Part shown: one piece after another, positions 1-9,168 of the stretch
Layout of the letters: the number at the start of each line of letters is the position of its first letter
Numbering within the stretch: the stretch's first letter is position 1
Source of the DNA: Planctomycetota bacterium
GTDB lineage: Bacteria; Planctomycetota; Phycisphaerae; SM23-33
Direction of reading: 5' to 3'
DNA: 64,000 nt
Assembly (NCBI GenBank): GCA_022705325.1
Contig: JAKJER010000007.1
Coordinates: 115,517 to 179,516, forward strand
Position numbers and translations under genes: made by a program
The notes under the pieces: generated by a model
Database searches by the model: none
Told to the model about the DNA's origin: nothing
What the model saw: only the letters and a program-made list of their open reading frames with translations

Positions 1-906
1 GCCGCCGACGCCGACGGTGAAGACGGGCAGCCCGCAGTTCCGCACGGTCTCGAGGACCATGTCGCTGGCGTTGTGGATGCCATCGGAGATCACGATGATG
101 CCGGGCAGGCGTCCGGCCAGGGCGTCGGGGGCGGCCTCGCGGGCGACCTCGTGGATGGCCCGGGCGATGTTGGTGCCCTCAGTGCCCGGCCCGCTGGGGT
201 GGAGCTTGCTCAGGTCGTCCAGTACGGGCACTTGGCCCTGGTTCTCGGCGAAGTGGTAGAACCGCGGCCGGAAGTGCTTGTTCAAACGCTGCGTCTGCGT
301 CTTGAGCATCTGGACGGCCTGGGTGTATCGATCGCCCATGGCCGTCTCGTCCACGGTGCTCATCGAGCCGCTGCGGTCAACCAGGACAGGCAGGAAGGCC
401 TTGATCTCGGCGACCTCGGGGGCGACGGTAATGGCCGGGCGGAACAGCACCAGCAGAAGCAGGAGAATGGCTGTCACGCGGATGATCATGAGGGTGAGGA
501 TCCGCTGGAAGCCGAGATGGGAGAAGACGGCCGCGTAGAACACGCCGATGGCGGCTGCCACCCACAGACCCAGGACGGCAAACCAGGCGGCGCCGGCCGT
601 GAAGCCGGTGGCGGCCACCAGCAGCAACGCCAGCAGGGACGCGACTCCGACGGCGATCGCGGCGATGAGAGCCGCCCGCCCCTGCTTCTTCTCGCCCCGG
701 CTGAAGCGATACGCGGCGTCGACCGCCAGCACGGGCACCAGCGTGGGCGGCAGCACGGCAGCCAGACACGCCACCGCGTGGCGGTAGCGGCCCTTGATGA
801 ATTGCCAGACGGCCCCGCCCAGCAGGGCCAGGCAGATGGCGATCAGCAGAAACGCCAGCAGCCCCGGGCTCGGGACGCCCAAGTATTGCAGCGACACTCT
901 GTCCAT
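1..906 (-). CDS. VWA-domain membrane protein, partial (C-terminus outside window)
   Basis: Read on the minus strand from an ATG at 906, this frame stays open for 302 codons and runs off the window. The N-terminal half is membrane: hydrophobic stretches at about residues 14-34, 45-62, 78-99, 104-128 and 137-156. A von Willebrand factor A domain follows, with the MIDAS signature DRSGS at 177-181, a candidate metal-site Thr at 242-245 and the SDGIHN strand at 274-279. Membrane-anchored VWA proteins of this plan occur in BatA/BatB-type and other planctomycete surface systems; the VWA is likely extracytoplasmic and binds a partner through a divalent metal. A short GAGGG lies just before the start. 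The missing C-terminal part prevents a family assignment, so function beyond a metal-dependent adhesion-type domain is unknown. Confidence 0.85.
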   Translation of the reverse strand, partial: MDRVSLQYLGVPSPGLLAFLLIAICLALLGGAVWQFIKGRYRHAVACLAAVLPPTLVPVLAVDAAYRFSRGEKKQGRAALIAAIAVGVASLLALLLVAATGFTAGAAWFAVLGLWVAAAIGVFYAAVFSHLGFQRILTLMIIRVTAILLLLLVLFRPAITVAPEVAEIKAFLPVLVDRSGSMSTVDETAMGDRYTQAVQMLKTQTQRLNKHFRPRFYHFAENQGQVPVLDDLSKLHPSGPGTEGTNIARAIHEVAREAAPDALAGRLPGIIVISDGIHNASDMVLETVRNCGLPVFTVGVGG

Positions 907-1052
907 TCAGCCCTCGTCGTCGCGGCCTGCTCGCCGCGCGTCGCCCGTTCCGGCTGCGCCGCGTCGTCCGCTGCCGATTCTCTGTCGGGCTACAGGGAAT
1001 ATCGCGGGCGCAGTACGGACCATTGCATCTGTCCGGGCCTCGACCTGTCCTG

Positions 1053-1082
1053 ACTATACCCGAACCGATCGGCGCGGGGCAA
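1053..1082 (-). promoter_or_regulatory. Predicted sigma70-type promoter for the VWA gene
   Basis: On the minus strand TTGCCC and TATAGT are separated by 18 bp. The -10 matches five of six consensus positions. Transcription would begin near 1046 and give a leader of about 140 nt before the ATG at 906. Identified by eye, with no transcript data. Confidence 0.45.
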
Positions 1083-1159
1083 GGAAATGGCCCCCAACCG
1101 CCGATACCCGAGGCCGGTCCCGTGCGGTTCGGAGGCCCGTAATTCTCGTCATATTGCCC

Positions 1160-1188
1160 TTGGCAGGTTCGGCGAATGGTGCTATATT
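1160..1188 (+). promoter_or_regulatory. Predicted sigma70-type promoter for the giant PEP-CTERM protein
   Basis: TTGGCA and TATATT are spaced by 17 bp; each matches five of six consensus positions. The predicted start near 1195 leaves a leader of about 250 nt before the ATG at 1447. Confidence 0.55.
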
Positions 1189-1446
1189 CAAGATAACAAG
1201 TCAGCACTCAATCAGCCTGAATCAGCAGGCCCGCGTCGGCGGGTTCTACGATAGAAAAGGCCGGACATGTTCGAAGCCCCGGAGGGTAAGGGCCTGTCGG
1301 GTCACAACCAGGAAGCGGAAGGACGCCCTGAGAGGGTGAGACACGTTGTGTGGCAGTTCTGAGTTGCACGCGCGCCCACTGCACCGTCTGCTCTGCCTCA
1401 GGTGGATCACGGTCACGTCGCTGGCTTCGTAGATAGGAGAAGTGCC

Positions 1447-4400
1447 ATGTTGAAGCAGAGGATTACTACGGCGGTGGTGGGAATGCTGCTGGTTCTGGGC
1501 GGTTCCCTCCAGGCTGACAGCGTGACGCTGACGGCAACGGACGCGGGGGGAAGCACCTCGTTCAATGCCGCCGGCCACTGGGACAGCGGCGCGGCTCCCG
1601 CATCCGGCAACGACTACTTCACGTCCAGCTACGTGTTGCGCACCCCGACGTCGGGGGCCCACACCTTTGCGGGCGACTCGCTCACCATCGACGCGGGCGG
1701 GACGCTGGCGTGGAAGACCACGGGTCTGATCACTGTGAACGACCTGATCCTCAACGGCGGGATGCTGTCGAACTACGATCCAGGCGGGGACCATGGCGCC
1801 CGTCTGGCCGGACAGGTCACGCTGCTGAGCGACTCGACAATCCACACCAGCGATTCCAACCGTTCATTCCTGCTGACGGCTGTGGTGACCGGCGGGGGCG
1901 CGTTGAGCAAGACGGGCCCGGGCAGCCTGACGCTGGCGGTAGCCAATACGTACAGCGGAGAGACGATCCTCAGCGGCGGGTACCTGACCGCCGGCGCTAA
2001 CGGCGCGCTGGGCAGCGGCGCTGTCGCGCTCAACAGCGGGGCCAACCGCCTGGTGCTGGGCGCGGGGGTCACTCTGGGCAACGACATCGTGATCAACGGC
2101 GGGGTCAGCCCCAGTGCGGGCTGGGGCGCCGTCACCGCCACCGGCGGAGGCGTGCTGACCGGCACGATCACCATCAACGGCAACGCCGCCAACGGCGGGC
2201 ACTTCCGCGGCGGCAGCGGGGGCAGCGTGCTGGATATCCAGGGGGCGATCAACTCCTCTGTCCGCGTCAGCCTGCGGGCCGGCGACTTCCTGATCAGCGG
2301 CGGGGGCAACTATGACCTGATGGACCACGGCGCCGGCACGGTGACGCTCGGGGCTGCCGACGGCATCTGCACGTCGGCCGCCTTCCGCCAGCAGGTGGGC
2401 TGGGGCACCAGCGTGCTCGACCTGGCAGGCTATAACCAGACCCTGGCCGGCTTGGCGTCGACCGGAACCGGCACGGGCAGCGTCCAGAACAGCGGCGCGA
2501 CCACCAGCGTGCTGACGCTGAACGTGGCCGACGGAGATACCCAGACCTACGGCGAGTCCATTACCGGCGACATCGAGATCATCAAGGAAGGCCTGGGCAC
2601 CCAGGTGTTCAGCGGCCCCAACTCCTACACCGGCCTGACGACGATCCGCAACGGGACCCTCCGCGCGGGCAACGGCGGCGCGCTGGGCTCCGCGACGGCC
2701 GGCACGGTCATCGAGGCTGCCGGCGCGCTGGACGTCAACGGCCAGAACCTTCAAGGCGAGGCGATCACCACGGCCGGCACGATCACCAACACCGGCGGGA
2801 ACCAGATGAACGCCTTGCGGACCGTGACGCTGTCGGGCGACGCGACGTTCACCGGCACCGGGCGATGGGACATCCGCGGCGGGTCGCTCGACCTGGCCGG
2901 CTTCACCGCCACCAAGAACGGGTCCAACCAGATCGCCGTCGTGGACAGCACCATATCGTCCGGGCAGATCGTCATCGATGAAGGCATCCTCAGCCTGACT
3001 CGCAGCACGTGGGCCTCCGGCGGCGTGACGGCCAACGCGGGCACAACGCTCTACTTTGAAAACAACTCGACCGGTTCGTACGGCATGGACGTTGTTCTCG
3101 ACACGGCTACGCTGCGCGTGACCGGCAGCGGCGTGGCCGTGGGAGGCCCCGTCACGCTGACCGGGGCGAACGTCCTGCAGGTCGAGGGCCAGACGCTGAC
3201 GCTGAACGGCGACATCGGCGGCGCAGGCGGGTTCACGCTCAATGGCACGGGCGCGGCGCAGGTGATCCTGGCCGGGACCAACAGCTATGCCGGCGGGACG
3301 ACGGTGGCCGGCGGGCGCCTGATCGTCCCGAGTTCGGCTGCGATTCCGGGCTATGCCACGCCGCAGACGGTAGTGCAGAACGGCGGGTCGCTGGTCGTGT
3401 CGGCCGGCGGTACGGGCTGGACCACCGCCGAGGTGGCCGCCCTCAACGCGGGGGCTGTCTTTGACGCGGGCTCGTGGCTGGTCTTCGACGTGGCCGGCGG
3501 CGACACGTTCACCCATACGACGCCCATCTCGGGCAACCTGAGCGTGGCCAAGGAAGGCGCGGGCATCCTGGCCCTGCCGGTCGCCAGCAGCTATGCGGGC
3601 GCGACGGAGATCCGTCTGGGCGACGTGGTCCTTGGAGTCAACGACACCCTGCCGACCTCGACCGTCCTGACCATCGGCTCGACGGTCGCGGGCGAGGCGA
3701 GACTGGTGATGAACGGCTACGACCAGACGGTCGCGGGCCTGGCCAGCGCGGGCAGCAACACGCCCAGCGTGGTGGGCGGCTCGACGACGCTGTCCACGCT
3801 GACGGTCAACAACGCCGCCGACCACACTTTTGCGGGCATCCTGGGCGGACCGGGCGCCGACGAGAATAACCTGGCCCTGGTCAAGGACGGCGCGGGCACG
3901 CTGACGCTCAGCGGGGCCAACACCTACGAAGGGCTGACGACCATTCGCGGCGGAACGCTGCGGGCGGGCAACGGCAGCGCCCTGGGTTCGGGCGTCGTCA
4001 GGACCGACATCCTGTCCGGTGGAACGTTGGACATCAACGGCCAGAACCTCCAGAGCGAGGCGATCACCGTGGCCGGCACGATCACCAACACCGGCGGCGG
4101 GCAAAACAACGCCCTCCAGAACGTGACGCTGACCGGAGACGCGACGTTCACCGGCACGGGGCGCTGGGACATTCGCGGCGGGTCGCTCGATCTGGCCGGC
4201 TTCACCGTCGCCAAGACCGGGACCAACAAGGTCGCCATCGTGGACAGCACCATCTCGGCCGGCGACGTCGTTGTCAACGAAGGCATCTTCAGCCTGACCC
4301 GCAGCACGTGGGCGGCCGGCAGCCTGACCGTCAATGCGGGCGCGACGCTGGAACTGGAGAACAACTCCTCCGGCACGTACGGGATGGACGTGGCGTTGAA

Positions 4401-7400
4401 CGATGGACGGCTGTGGATGCACGGTGGAGGCAGGACGCTGACCGGGCAGGTTGCCCTGGGCGGGGCCAACACCATCCAGATCGACGGGGGCGACACGCTG
4501 ACCCTCGGTGGGCTGGTCCACGGCAGCGGCTCGTTCGACAAGACCAACTCGGGCATCCTGACGCTGACTCAGGCCAACACCTACAGCGGCGGGACGAGCG
4601 TGTCGGGCGGGACGTTGCGGATTGAGAGCGACGCTTCGCTGGGCGCCGTGCCGGGCTCCTTCGACGCGGACAACGTCACTCTCAGCGGGGGAGGTATCCT
4701 GAAGAACAACGGGCCGTCGATCGACCTCGACGCGAACCGCGGGATTCTGCTGGCAGGCGATGGCGGTGTGGAGGTCCGCAGCGGGACGACCATGACCATT
4801 CCGGGCGAGATCAGCGGCCCGGGCCGGCTGACCAAGGCCGACGGCGGCACGTTGCTGTTGCCGGGCGCCAATACCTACCAGGGCGGGACCACGGTCAGCG
4901 GCGGGGTGTTGCAGATCGCCTCCGACGCTTCGCTGGGGCAGGTCCCAACCGCCTTCGAGGCTGATCACATCATCCTAAACGGCGGTCGGCTGGAGAACGA
5001 GTCCGTTTCGGTGGTGGTGCACGCCAACCGCGGCATCACCGTCGGTTCGAGCGGCGGGCGGATCGACGCCCAGGACGGCACGACGGTCCAGGTGGGCACG
5101 GTCGCCGGCACGGGCGCGTTCACCAAGTCCAATACCGGCACGCTCATCGTGGGCGACGGCTCGGGCCTGAGCGGGCAGATCAACCTCAGCAACGGCACGC
5201 TCGCCGTGGCCAGCACGAGCAACCTGGGCACCGGGCTGATCGACCTGCGGGGCGGCACGATCACGCTGCAGTCGGCCGACGCGGGCGCCCTGACGCTGTT
5301 GAACGAGTTGAACCTGGCCACCAGCGTCACCTTCGGCGCGCCCGGTACGGGCGACATCGTCTTCCAGGGCGGCTTGAACGGCGGCGGCGGGGCCAAGACC
5401 TTCACCGTCAACAATGCCGTGACAACCATCGAGGGCGAGATCATCGGGACGAGTTCGGCCTTCACCAAGAACGGCCCGGGCGTGCTGGCCCTCAGCGGGC
5501 CCAACACGTACTCCAAGCCCTGGACCATCAACGACGGTGCGGTGCGGGCGGCCAGCCCGCAGGCCCTGGGGGATACGTCAGCCGCCACGACCGTCGGCGG
5601 CGGCACGACCACCGGCCGGGTCGAACTGACCGGCGGGTACGTGTTCGACCCCGAGCCTCTGACGATCTCCGGGCGCCAGCCGGCGGTGACCGATCCGCAC
5701 CTGGTCAACTACTCCGGCGACAACACCTGGACGGGCGAGATCAGCATGACCACTGGCGGCAACCAGTACGGCATCGCGTCGTCGGCCGGCAAGCTGACCA
5801 TCCAGAGCGACGTCGTGAACAACACCGGCACCTCCGACACCCGCTACCTGACGCTGGGCGGCGCGGGCGACGGCGAGATCAGCGGGGTCATCCGCAACGG
5901 GACGGCCACCGGTTTCATCAACGTGATCAAGGACGGCGCGGGCACGTGGGTGCTGTCGGGCAACAACGTCTCGCTGGGCTCGACGACCATCCGTCAGGGC
6001 ACGCTCCAGGTGGGCGCGGGCGGGACGACCGGCGCGCTGGGCGGAGGGAACGTGGTCAACGACGGCACGTTGGCGGTGAACCGCAGTGACGACCTGACGC
6101 TCCACCAGGCGATCTCCGGCTCGGGGCGCCTGGTCAAGCAGGGAGCCGGCACGCTCACTCTCACCAACGTCCACTCGTACGACGGGCAGACCGTGGTCGA
6201 GAACGGCACGCTGTCGATGGGGGCGGCGGCGCTGCCCGGCGGTGCGGTGGCCTACTGGAACATGGCCGAGGGCGGCGGCACGACCGTGGCCAACTCGGTG
6301 AGTCCCGGCCTGCGGGACGCCACGCTGGTCAACGGGCCCACGTGGGTTTCTGGGCCCGGGCCGGGCACGTTCGGCGTGCAGTTCGACGGCAGCAACGACT
6401 ACGCCCGAGTCCTTCCCGAGACCACGCTCAACGCGGTCGGCAGCTCTGACTTCACCGCCAGCGCCTGGGTCAAGACCGACATCGCGGGGACCTGGTACCG
6501 CTCGATCGTCAGCAACTTCGGTCTGTCGGGCTCGCAGACGCCCTTCTGGGGCCTGGGATGGATGGGCGCCAATCAACTCGGTTTCACCATCCGCGATTCC
6601 TCCGCGCGCCACGTTCGCGTCGGGGCGCCGAGCACGTGGGGTCTGGACAACCAGTGGCACCTCATCACTGGCGTGCGCCAAGGCCAGACCTTCTATCTGT
6701 ATCTGGACGGCCTGTTGTTTGCCAGCGCCTCCAACGACGACTTCGTCAGCGCCGTCAGCAATAAGGACGTTCTGCTGGCCCGGCATGGTGGAACCTACGT
6801 CGACGAGGCCATCTCCGGCGTCGGCGTGTGGGATCGCTCGCTGTCGGCCCAGGAAGTGCTCGACCTGTTCGAGTACGGATCCGCCCCGATGGGCGGCAGC
6901 CTGCCGGGCACGACGGGTCTGCTGATCGCCTCCGGCGCGAATGTCCAGTTCAACGGCCTGAACCAGGCGATCGCATCCGTGGGCGACCAGGGCGGGGCCG
7001 GCGGGACGCTGTGGCTGGGCGGGGCCAGCCTGACCCTGGGCGGCTCGGGCGTGGCGGTCTTCTCCGGGACGGTCGAAGGTCCCGGCGCCATCTTCAAGAC
7101 TGGTGCCGGCGATCAGTACTTCAACGGCCGGGTGGGCAGCCCGGGCAACTGGGTGCCCGTTACGGTATCCGACGGGCTGGTGGCGGGGACGGGCCCGATC
7201 TACGGGAAGGTGACCGTTGAGATGGGCGGGACGTTCTCGGCCGGCAACAGCCCCGGGCACGTCCTCATCGAGGACGCCACCGCCGCCCTGGATTACGTGC
7301 AGACAGGCACCATGCTCGTGGAGATTGGTGGGCCCATCCAGGGCATGGACTACGACTGGATCGAGGTGATCGGTCAGGCGAGCCTCGAAGGGTTCCTCGA

Positions 7401-7671
7401 CGTGAACTGGGCAGGCGGGTTCGTCGGGCACGGGCCTTTCTACGTGCTGACGGCCACCGAGGGCATCGACGTGACCGGCCTGCTGAGCTTCGACGACACC
7501 GGCGCCCGTTGGGGCGAAAACGGATGGCGGTGGTCGATCGTGGACTGGGAAGCGGGCGGGCCGAACGCCCAGGCCCTGCAACTGGAGATGGTTCCCGAGC
7601 CGGCCTCGCTGGCGCTGCTGGCGCTGGGGGCGTCGGCCCTGGGCGGCTACATCCGGCGGCGGAGGCGCTGA
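1447..7671 (+). CDS. Giant autotransporter-type beta-strand repeat / LamG / PEP-CTERM surface protein
   Basis: The 2,074-residue protein starts at ATG 1447, chosen over an upstream GTG at 1402 because AGGAGA lies six bases before it and a signal peptide (AVVGMLLVLGGSLQA) follows at once. Most of the length is Gly/Ala/Thr/Ser-rich repeats of the autotransporter-associated beta-strand type: G-x-LT/LS-G-x-N-T/S-Y-x-G-x-T followed by GGTLxxG. Such repeats form an extended beta-helix. A LamG/concanavalin-like domain occupies about residues 1598-1815 (AYWNMAEGGGTTVANS to VWDRSLSAQEVLDL). The C-terminus is a PEP-CTERM signal: VPEPASLALLALGA, then YIRRRRR. It is therefore probably exported and processed by an exosortase, which is not encoded in this window. 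Blocks at about 2580-3120 and 3880-4420, and at 4563-4760 and 4863-5050, are internal duplications. Probably an adhesin or cell-surface/matrix protein; the ligand is unknown. Confidence 0.9.
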   Translation: MLKQRITTAVVGMLLVLGGSLQADSVTLTATDAGGSTSFNAAGHWDSGAAPASGNDYFTSSYVLRTPTSGAHTFAGDSLTIDAGGTLAWKTTGLITVNDLILNGGMLSNYDPGGDHGARLAGQVTLLSDSTIHTSDSNRSFLLTAVVTGGGALSKTGPGSLTLAVANTYSGETILSGGYLTAGANGALGSGAVALNSGANRLVLGAGVTLGNDIVINGGVSPSAGWGAVTATGGGVLTGTITINGNAANGGHFRGGSGGSVLDIQGAINSSVRVSLRAGDFLISGGGNYDLMDHGAGTVTLGAADGICTSAAFRQQVGWGTSVLDLAGYNQTLAGLASTGTGTGSVQNSGATTSVLTLNVADGDTQTYGESITGDIEIIKEGLGTQVFSGPNSYTGLTTIRNGTLRAGNGGALGSATAGTVIEAAGALDVNGQNLQGEAITTAGTITNTGGNQMNALRTVTLSGDATFTGTGRWDIRGGSLDLAGFTATKNGSNQIAVVDSTISSGQIVIDEGILSLTRSTWASGGVTANAGTTLYFENNSTGSYGMDVVLDTATLRVTGSGVAVGGPVTLTGANVLQVEGQTLTLNGDIGGAGGFTLNGTGAAQVILAGTNSYAGGTTVAGGRLIVPSSAAIPGYATPQTVVQNGGSLVVSAGGTGWTTAEVAALNAGAVFDAGSWLVFDVAGGDTFTHTTPISGNLSVAKEGAGILALPVASSYAGATEIRLGDVVLGVNDTLPTSTVLTIGSTVAGEARLVMNGYDQTVAGLASAGSNTPSVVGGSTTLSTLTVNNAADHTFAGILGGPGADENNLALVKDGAGTLTLSGANTYEGLTTIRGGTLRAGNGSALGSGVVRTDILSGGTLDINGQNLQSEAITVAGTITNTGGGQNNALQNVTLTGDATFTGTGRWDIRGGSLDLAGFTVAKTGTNKVAIVDSTISAGDVVVNEGIFSLTRSTWAAGSLTVNAGATLELENNSSGTYGMDVALNDGRLWMHGGGRTLTGQVALGGANTIQIDGGDTLTLGGLVHGSGSFDKTNSGILTLTQANTYSGGTSVSGGTLRIESDASLGAVPGSFDADNVTLSGGGILKNNGPSIDLDANRGILLAGDGGVEVRSGTTMTIPGEISGPGRLTKADGGTLLLPGANTYQGGTTVSGGVLQIASDASLGQVPTAFEADHIILNGGRLENESVSVVVHANRGITVGSSGGRIDAQDGTTVQVGTVAGTGAFTKSNTGTLIVGDGSGLSGQINLSNGTLAVASTSNLGTGLIDLRGGTITLQSADAGALTLLNELNLATSVTFGAPGTGDIVFQGGLNGGGGAKTFTVNNAVTTIEGEIIGTSSAFTKNGPGVLALSGPNTYSKPWTINDGAVRAASPQALGDTSAATTVGGGTTTGRVELTGGYVFDPEPLTISGRQPAVTDPHLVNYSGDNTWTGEISMTTGGNQYGIASSAGKLTIQSDVVNNTGTSDTRYLTLGGAGDGEISGVIRNGTATGFINVIKDGAGTWVLSGNNVSLGSTTIRQGTLQVGAGGTTGALGGGNVVNDGTLAVNRSDDLTLHQAISGSGRLVKQGAGTLTLTNVHSYDGQTVVENGTLSMGAAALPGGAVAYWNMAEGGGTTVANSVSPGLRDATLVNGPTWVSGPGPGTFGVQFDGSNDYARVLPETTLNAVGSSDFTASAWVKTDIAGTWYRSIVSNFGLSGSQTPFWGLGWMGANQLGFTIRDSSARHVRVGAPSTWGLDNQWHLITGVRQGQTFYLYLDGLLFASASNDDFVSAVSNKDVLLARHGGTYVDEAISGVGVWDRSLSAQEVLDLFEYGSAPMGGSLPGTTGLLIASGANVQFNGLNQAIASVGDQGGAGGTLWLGGASLTLGGSGVAVFSGTVEGPGAIFKTGAGDQYFNGRVGSPGNWVPVTVSDGLVAGTGPIYGKVTVEMGGTFSAGNSPGHVLIEDATAALDYVQTGTMLVEIGGPIQGMDYDWIEVIGQASLEGFLDVNWAGGFVGHGPFYVLTATEGIDVTGLLSFDDTGARWGENGWRWSIVDWEAGGPNAQALQLEMVPEPASLALLALGASALGGYIRRRRR

Positions 7672-7704
7672 GGCGGACGGCAGACTCGCGGAACATCTCA
7701 ACCG

Positions 7705-7746
7705 GTGGGAGCCATGGGAACACGCCCATGGCTCCCACGGCTTTTG
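7705..7746 (+). terminator. Rho-independent terminator after the giant surface protein
   Basis: A perfect 14-bp stem (7705-7718 with 7725-7738) and a 6-nt loop are followed by GGCTTTT. It lies 34 bp after the stop codon. The fucosidase gene converges from the other side, so it may work in both directions, although the T-tract favours the plus strand. Confidence 0.75.
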
Positions 7747-7796
7747 TGTGGCCTTCTTGCCTCCTGCCGGGCAGGGTGCTGAGGGGGTCTTGCAGT

Positions 7797-9050
7797 TCAC
7801 TGCGCCGGGGCGGCCTGCTTGTCTCGCTTGGTCTTTGGCTTCGGTTGGGGTTGCTGGGTTGCCTTGGCGGGGGCGGGCCAGCCGGCCTGCTTGATTCTCC
7901 GCCCCACCTCGCGCAGGGTCTTGACGTCCACCTGGTGGATGGACCCGTCGGCCAGGGGCCCGGTGTTCATGAGCAGATTGCAGTCCTGGCCGAAGGCCAG
8001 GCCCAGGCGGCGGAGGGTCTCGTCGGCGTCCAGGTGCTTGCCGTCATCGTCCTTCTTGTATCCCCACACGTGCGGCTGGAGGGTGTCGCAGATCTCGTTG
8101 TGCTTGTTCTTGTTGGCCTGCCAGGCGTCGGCGGCGACCTTGGCCTTGTCCTGGCCGTACTGCTTGCGGACGCGGTCGGCCAGCGACTGCCCGGTGCGCT
8201 CAGGTGCGGCGAAATCCTCCGTGCCGGTAGCGCCCTGCTTGAACGATATGAGCGTTTGCGGCTGGAGGCGGCGGATCATGGCATACGTTTCGTGGATGGG
8301 GAACAGGTCTGGACGGGCGTAGTAGCCCATGATGGGGTCGAACCAGATGCCCGCCAGCGGTCCGTAGTTGATGAGCAGCTCGGTGATCTGGCCGTGCACG
8401 AACTCGATGTAGCGGGCGAAATCCTCGTCTTTCTGCCAGAGGTATCGCGGCTCGTCGTGCTTGTAGGCGGGGCGGGCGATCGGGTTGAACTTGCGTGTGT
8501 AGAAGTACGGGTGGCGCCAGTCCAGGGCGTAGGAGTAGTAGAGGAACAGGCCCAGGCCCTTCTTGCGGCACTGCTCGGCCAACTCGCCCACCAGGTCGCG
8601 CTTGGCGCTGCCGGCGGGGCTGGTGTAGTCGGAATGCTTGGAGGCGAACAGGCAGAAACTGTCGTGATGGCGGGCGGTGAGGTTGACGTAGCGCATGCCC
8701 GCGTCAAGGGCCATGTCCGTGATGAAGTCGGCGTCGAACTTGTCGGGGCGGAACTGGTCCTTCAGCTTCTCGTATTCGGCGACGGGGATGGCCTCTCGGA
8801 ACATCACCCATTCGCCGCGCCCGAGAATGCTGTAAAGCCCGTAGTGCATGAACAGTCCGAACCGGGCGGCCTTGAACCACGCCAGGGCCGCCGCCCTGGG
8901 GTCGCGGGCGTAGAGTTCGGCGTGGTCTTTGAGGTACGAGGGCACGCTGGCCGGGGCGTCGGCACCGCGTGCGGCGCGAAGGCTGAGACCCGCGGCAGCG
9001 GCGGCGGTGGTCTTCAGGAACGTCCGGCGGTCGAGGTGAGGATGGTGCAT
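7797..9050 (-). CDS. Exported alpha-L-fucosidase, GH29 family
   Basis: This 417-residue protein begins with a Tat-type signal (DRRTFLKTT, Ala-rich h-region, cut near residue 30). The GH29 barrel follows: FGLFMHYGLYSILG at 64-77, YVNLTARHHDSFCLF at 121-135 and the catalytic-strand motif GIWFDP, whose Asp238 aligns with the GH29 nucleophile. GH29 enzymes remove terminal alpha-L-fucose with retention of configuration, here probably in the periplasm. AAAGGA seven bases upstream supports the start. The C-terminus is a Lys/Gln/Pro-rich tail with no domain. It converges on the giant surface protein and lies downstream of guaA. The exact linkage cannot be told; some exported planctomycete GH29-like proteins may act on other sugars. 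Confidence 0.88.
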   Translation of the reverse strand: MHHPHLDRRTFLKTTAAAAAGLSLRAARGADAPASVPSYLKDHAELYARDPRAAALAWFKAARFGLFMHYGLYSILGRGEWVMFREAIPVAEYEKLKDQFRPDKFDADFITDMALDAGMRYVNLTARHHDSFCLFASKHSDYTSPAGSAKRDLVGELAEQCRKKGLGLFLYYSYALDWRHPYFYTRKFNPIARPAYKHDEPRYLWQKDEDFARYIEFVHGQITELLINYGPLAGIWFDPIMGYYARPDLFPIHETYAMIRRLQPQTLISFKQGATGTEDFAAPERTGQSLADRVRKQYGQDKAKVAADAWQANKNKHNEICDTLQPHVWGYKKDDDGKHLDADETLRRLGLAFGQDCNLLMNTGPLADGSIHQVDVKTLREVGRRIKQAGWPAPAKATQQPQPKPKTKRDKQAAPAQ

Positions 9051-9168
9051 GGCTCGGTCCTTTCATGCCACAAGGATAGGACGCACTGCTTCCGCGGAAA
9101 CTATGAGACCCCTGGGGTCCGCCGAAGTCAACCCGCAACCGTCGTCACCCCCGGACTATCCGCGTTCG

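Larger units (their letters stand above)
907..1446 (+). other. Divergent intergenic region with a long untranslated leader
   Basis: This 540-bp gap separates the VWA gene (minus) from the surface-protein gene (plus) and holds one predicted promoter for each. The part from about 1195 to 1434 has no credible gene. It contains a small GC-rich stem near 1229-1243 and ends in an AGGAGA ribosome-binding site at 1435-1440. I recognise no known riboswitch motif in it. Confidence 0.5.

Noticed and set aside
1864..4968. A 1,034-codon minus-strand open frame inside the giant surface-protein gene
   Set aside because: Repeat-derived antisense sequence; the plus frame has a signal peptide, domains and a PEP-CTERM end.
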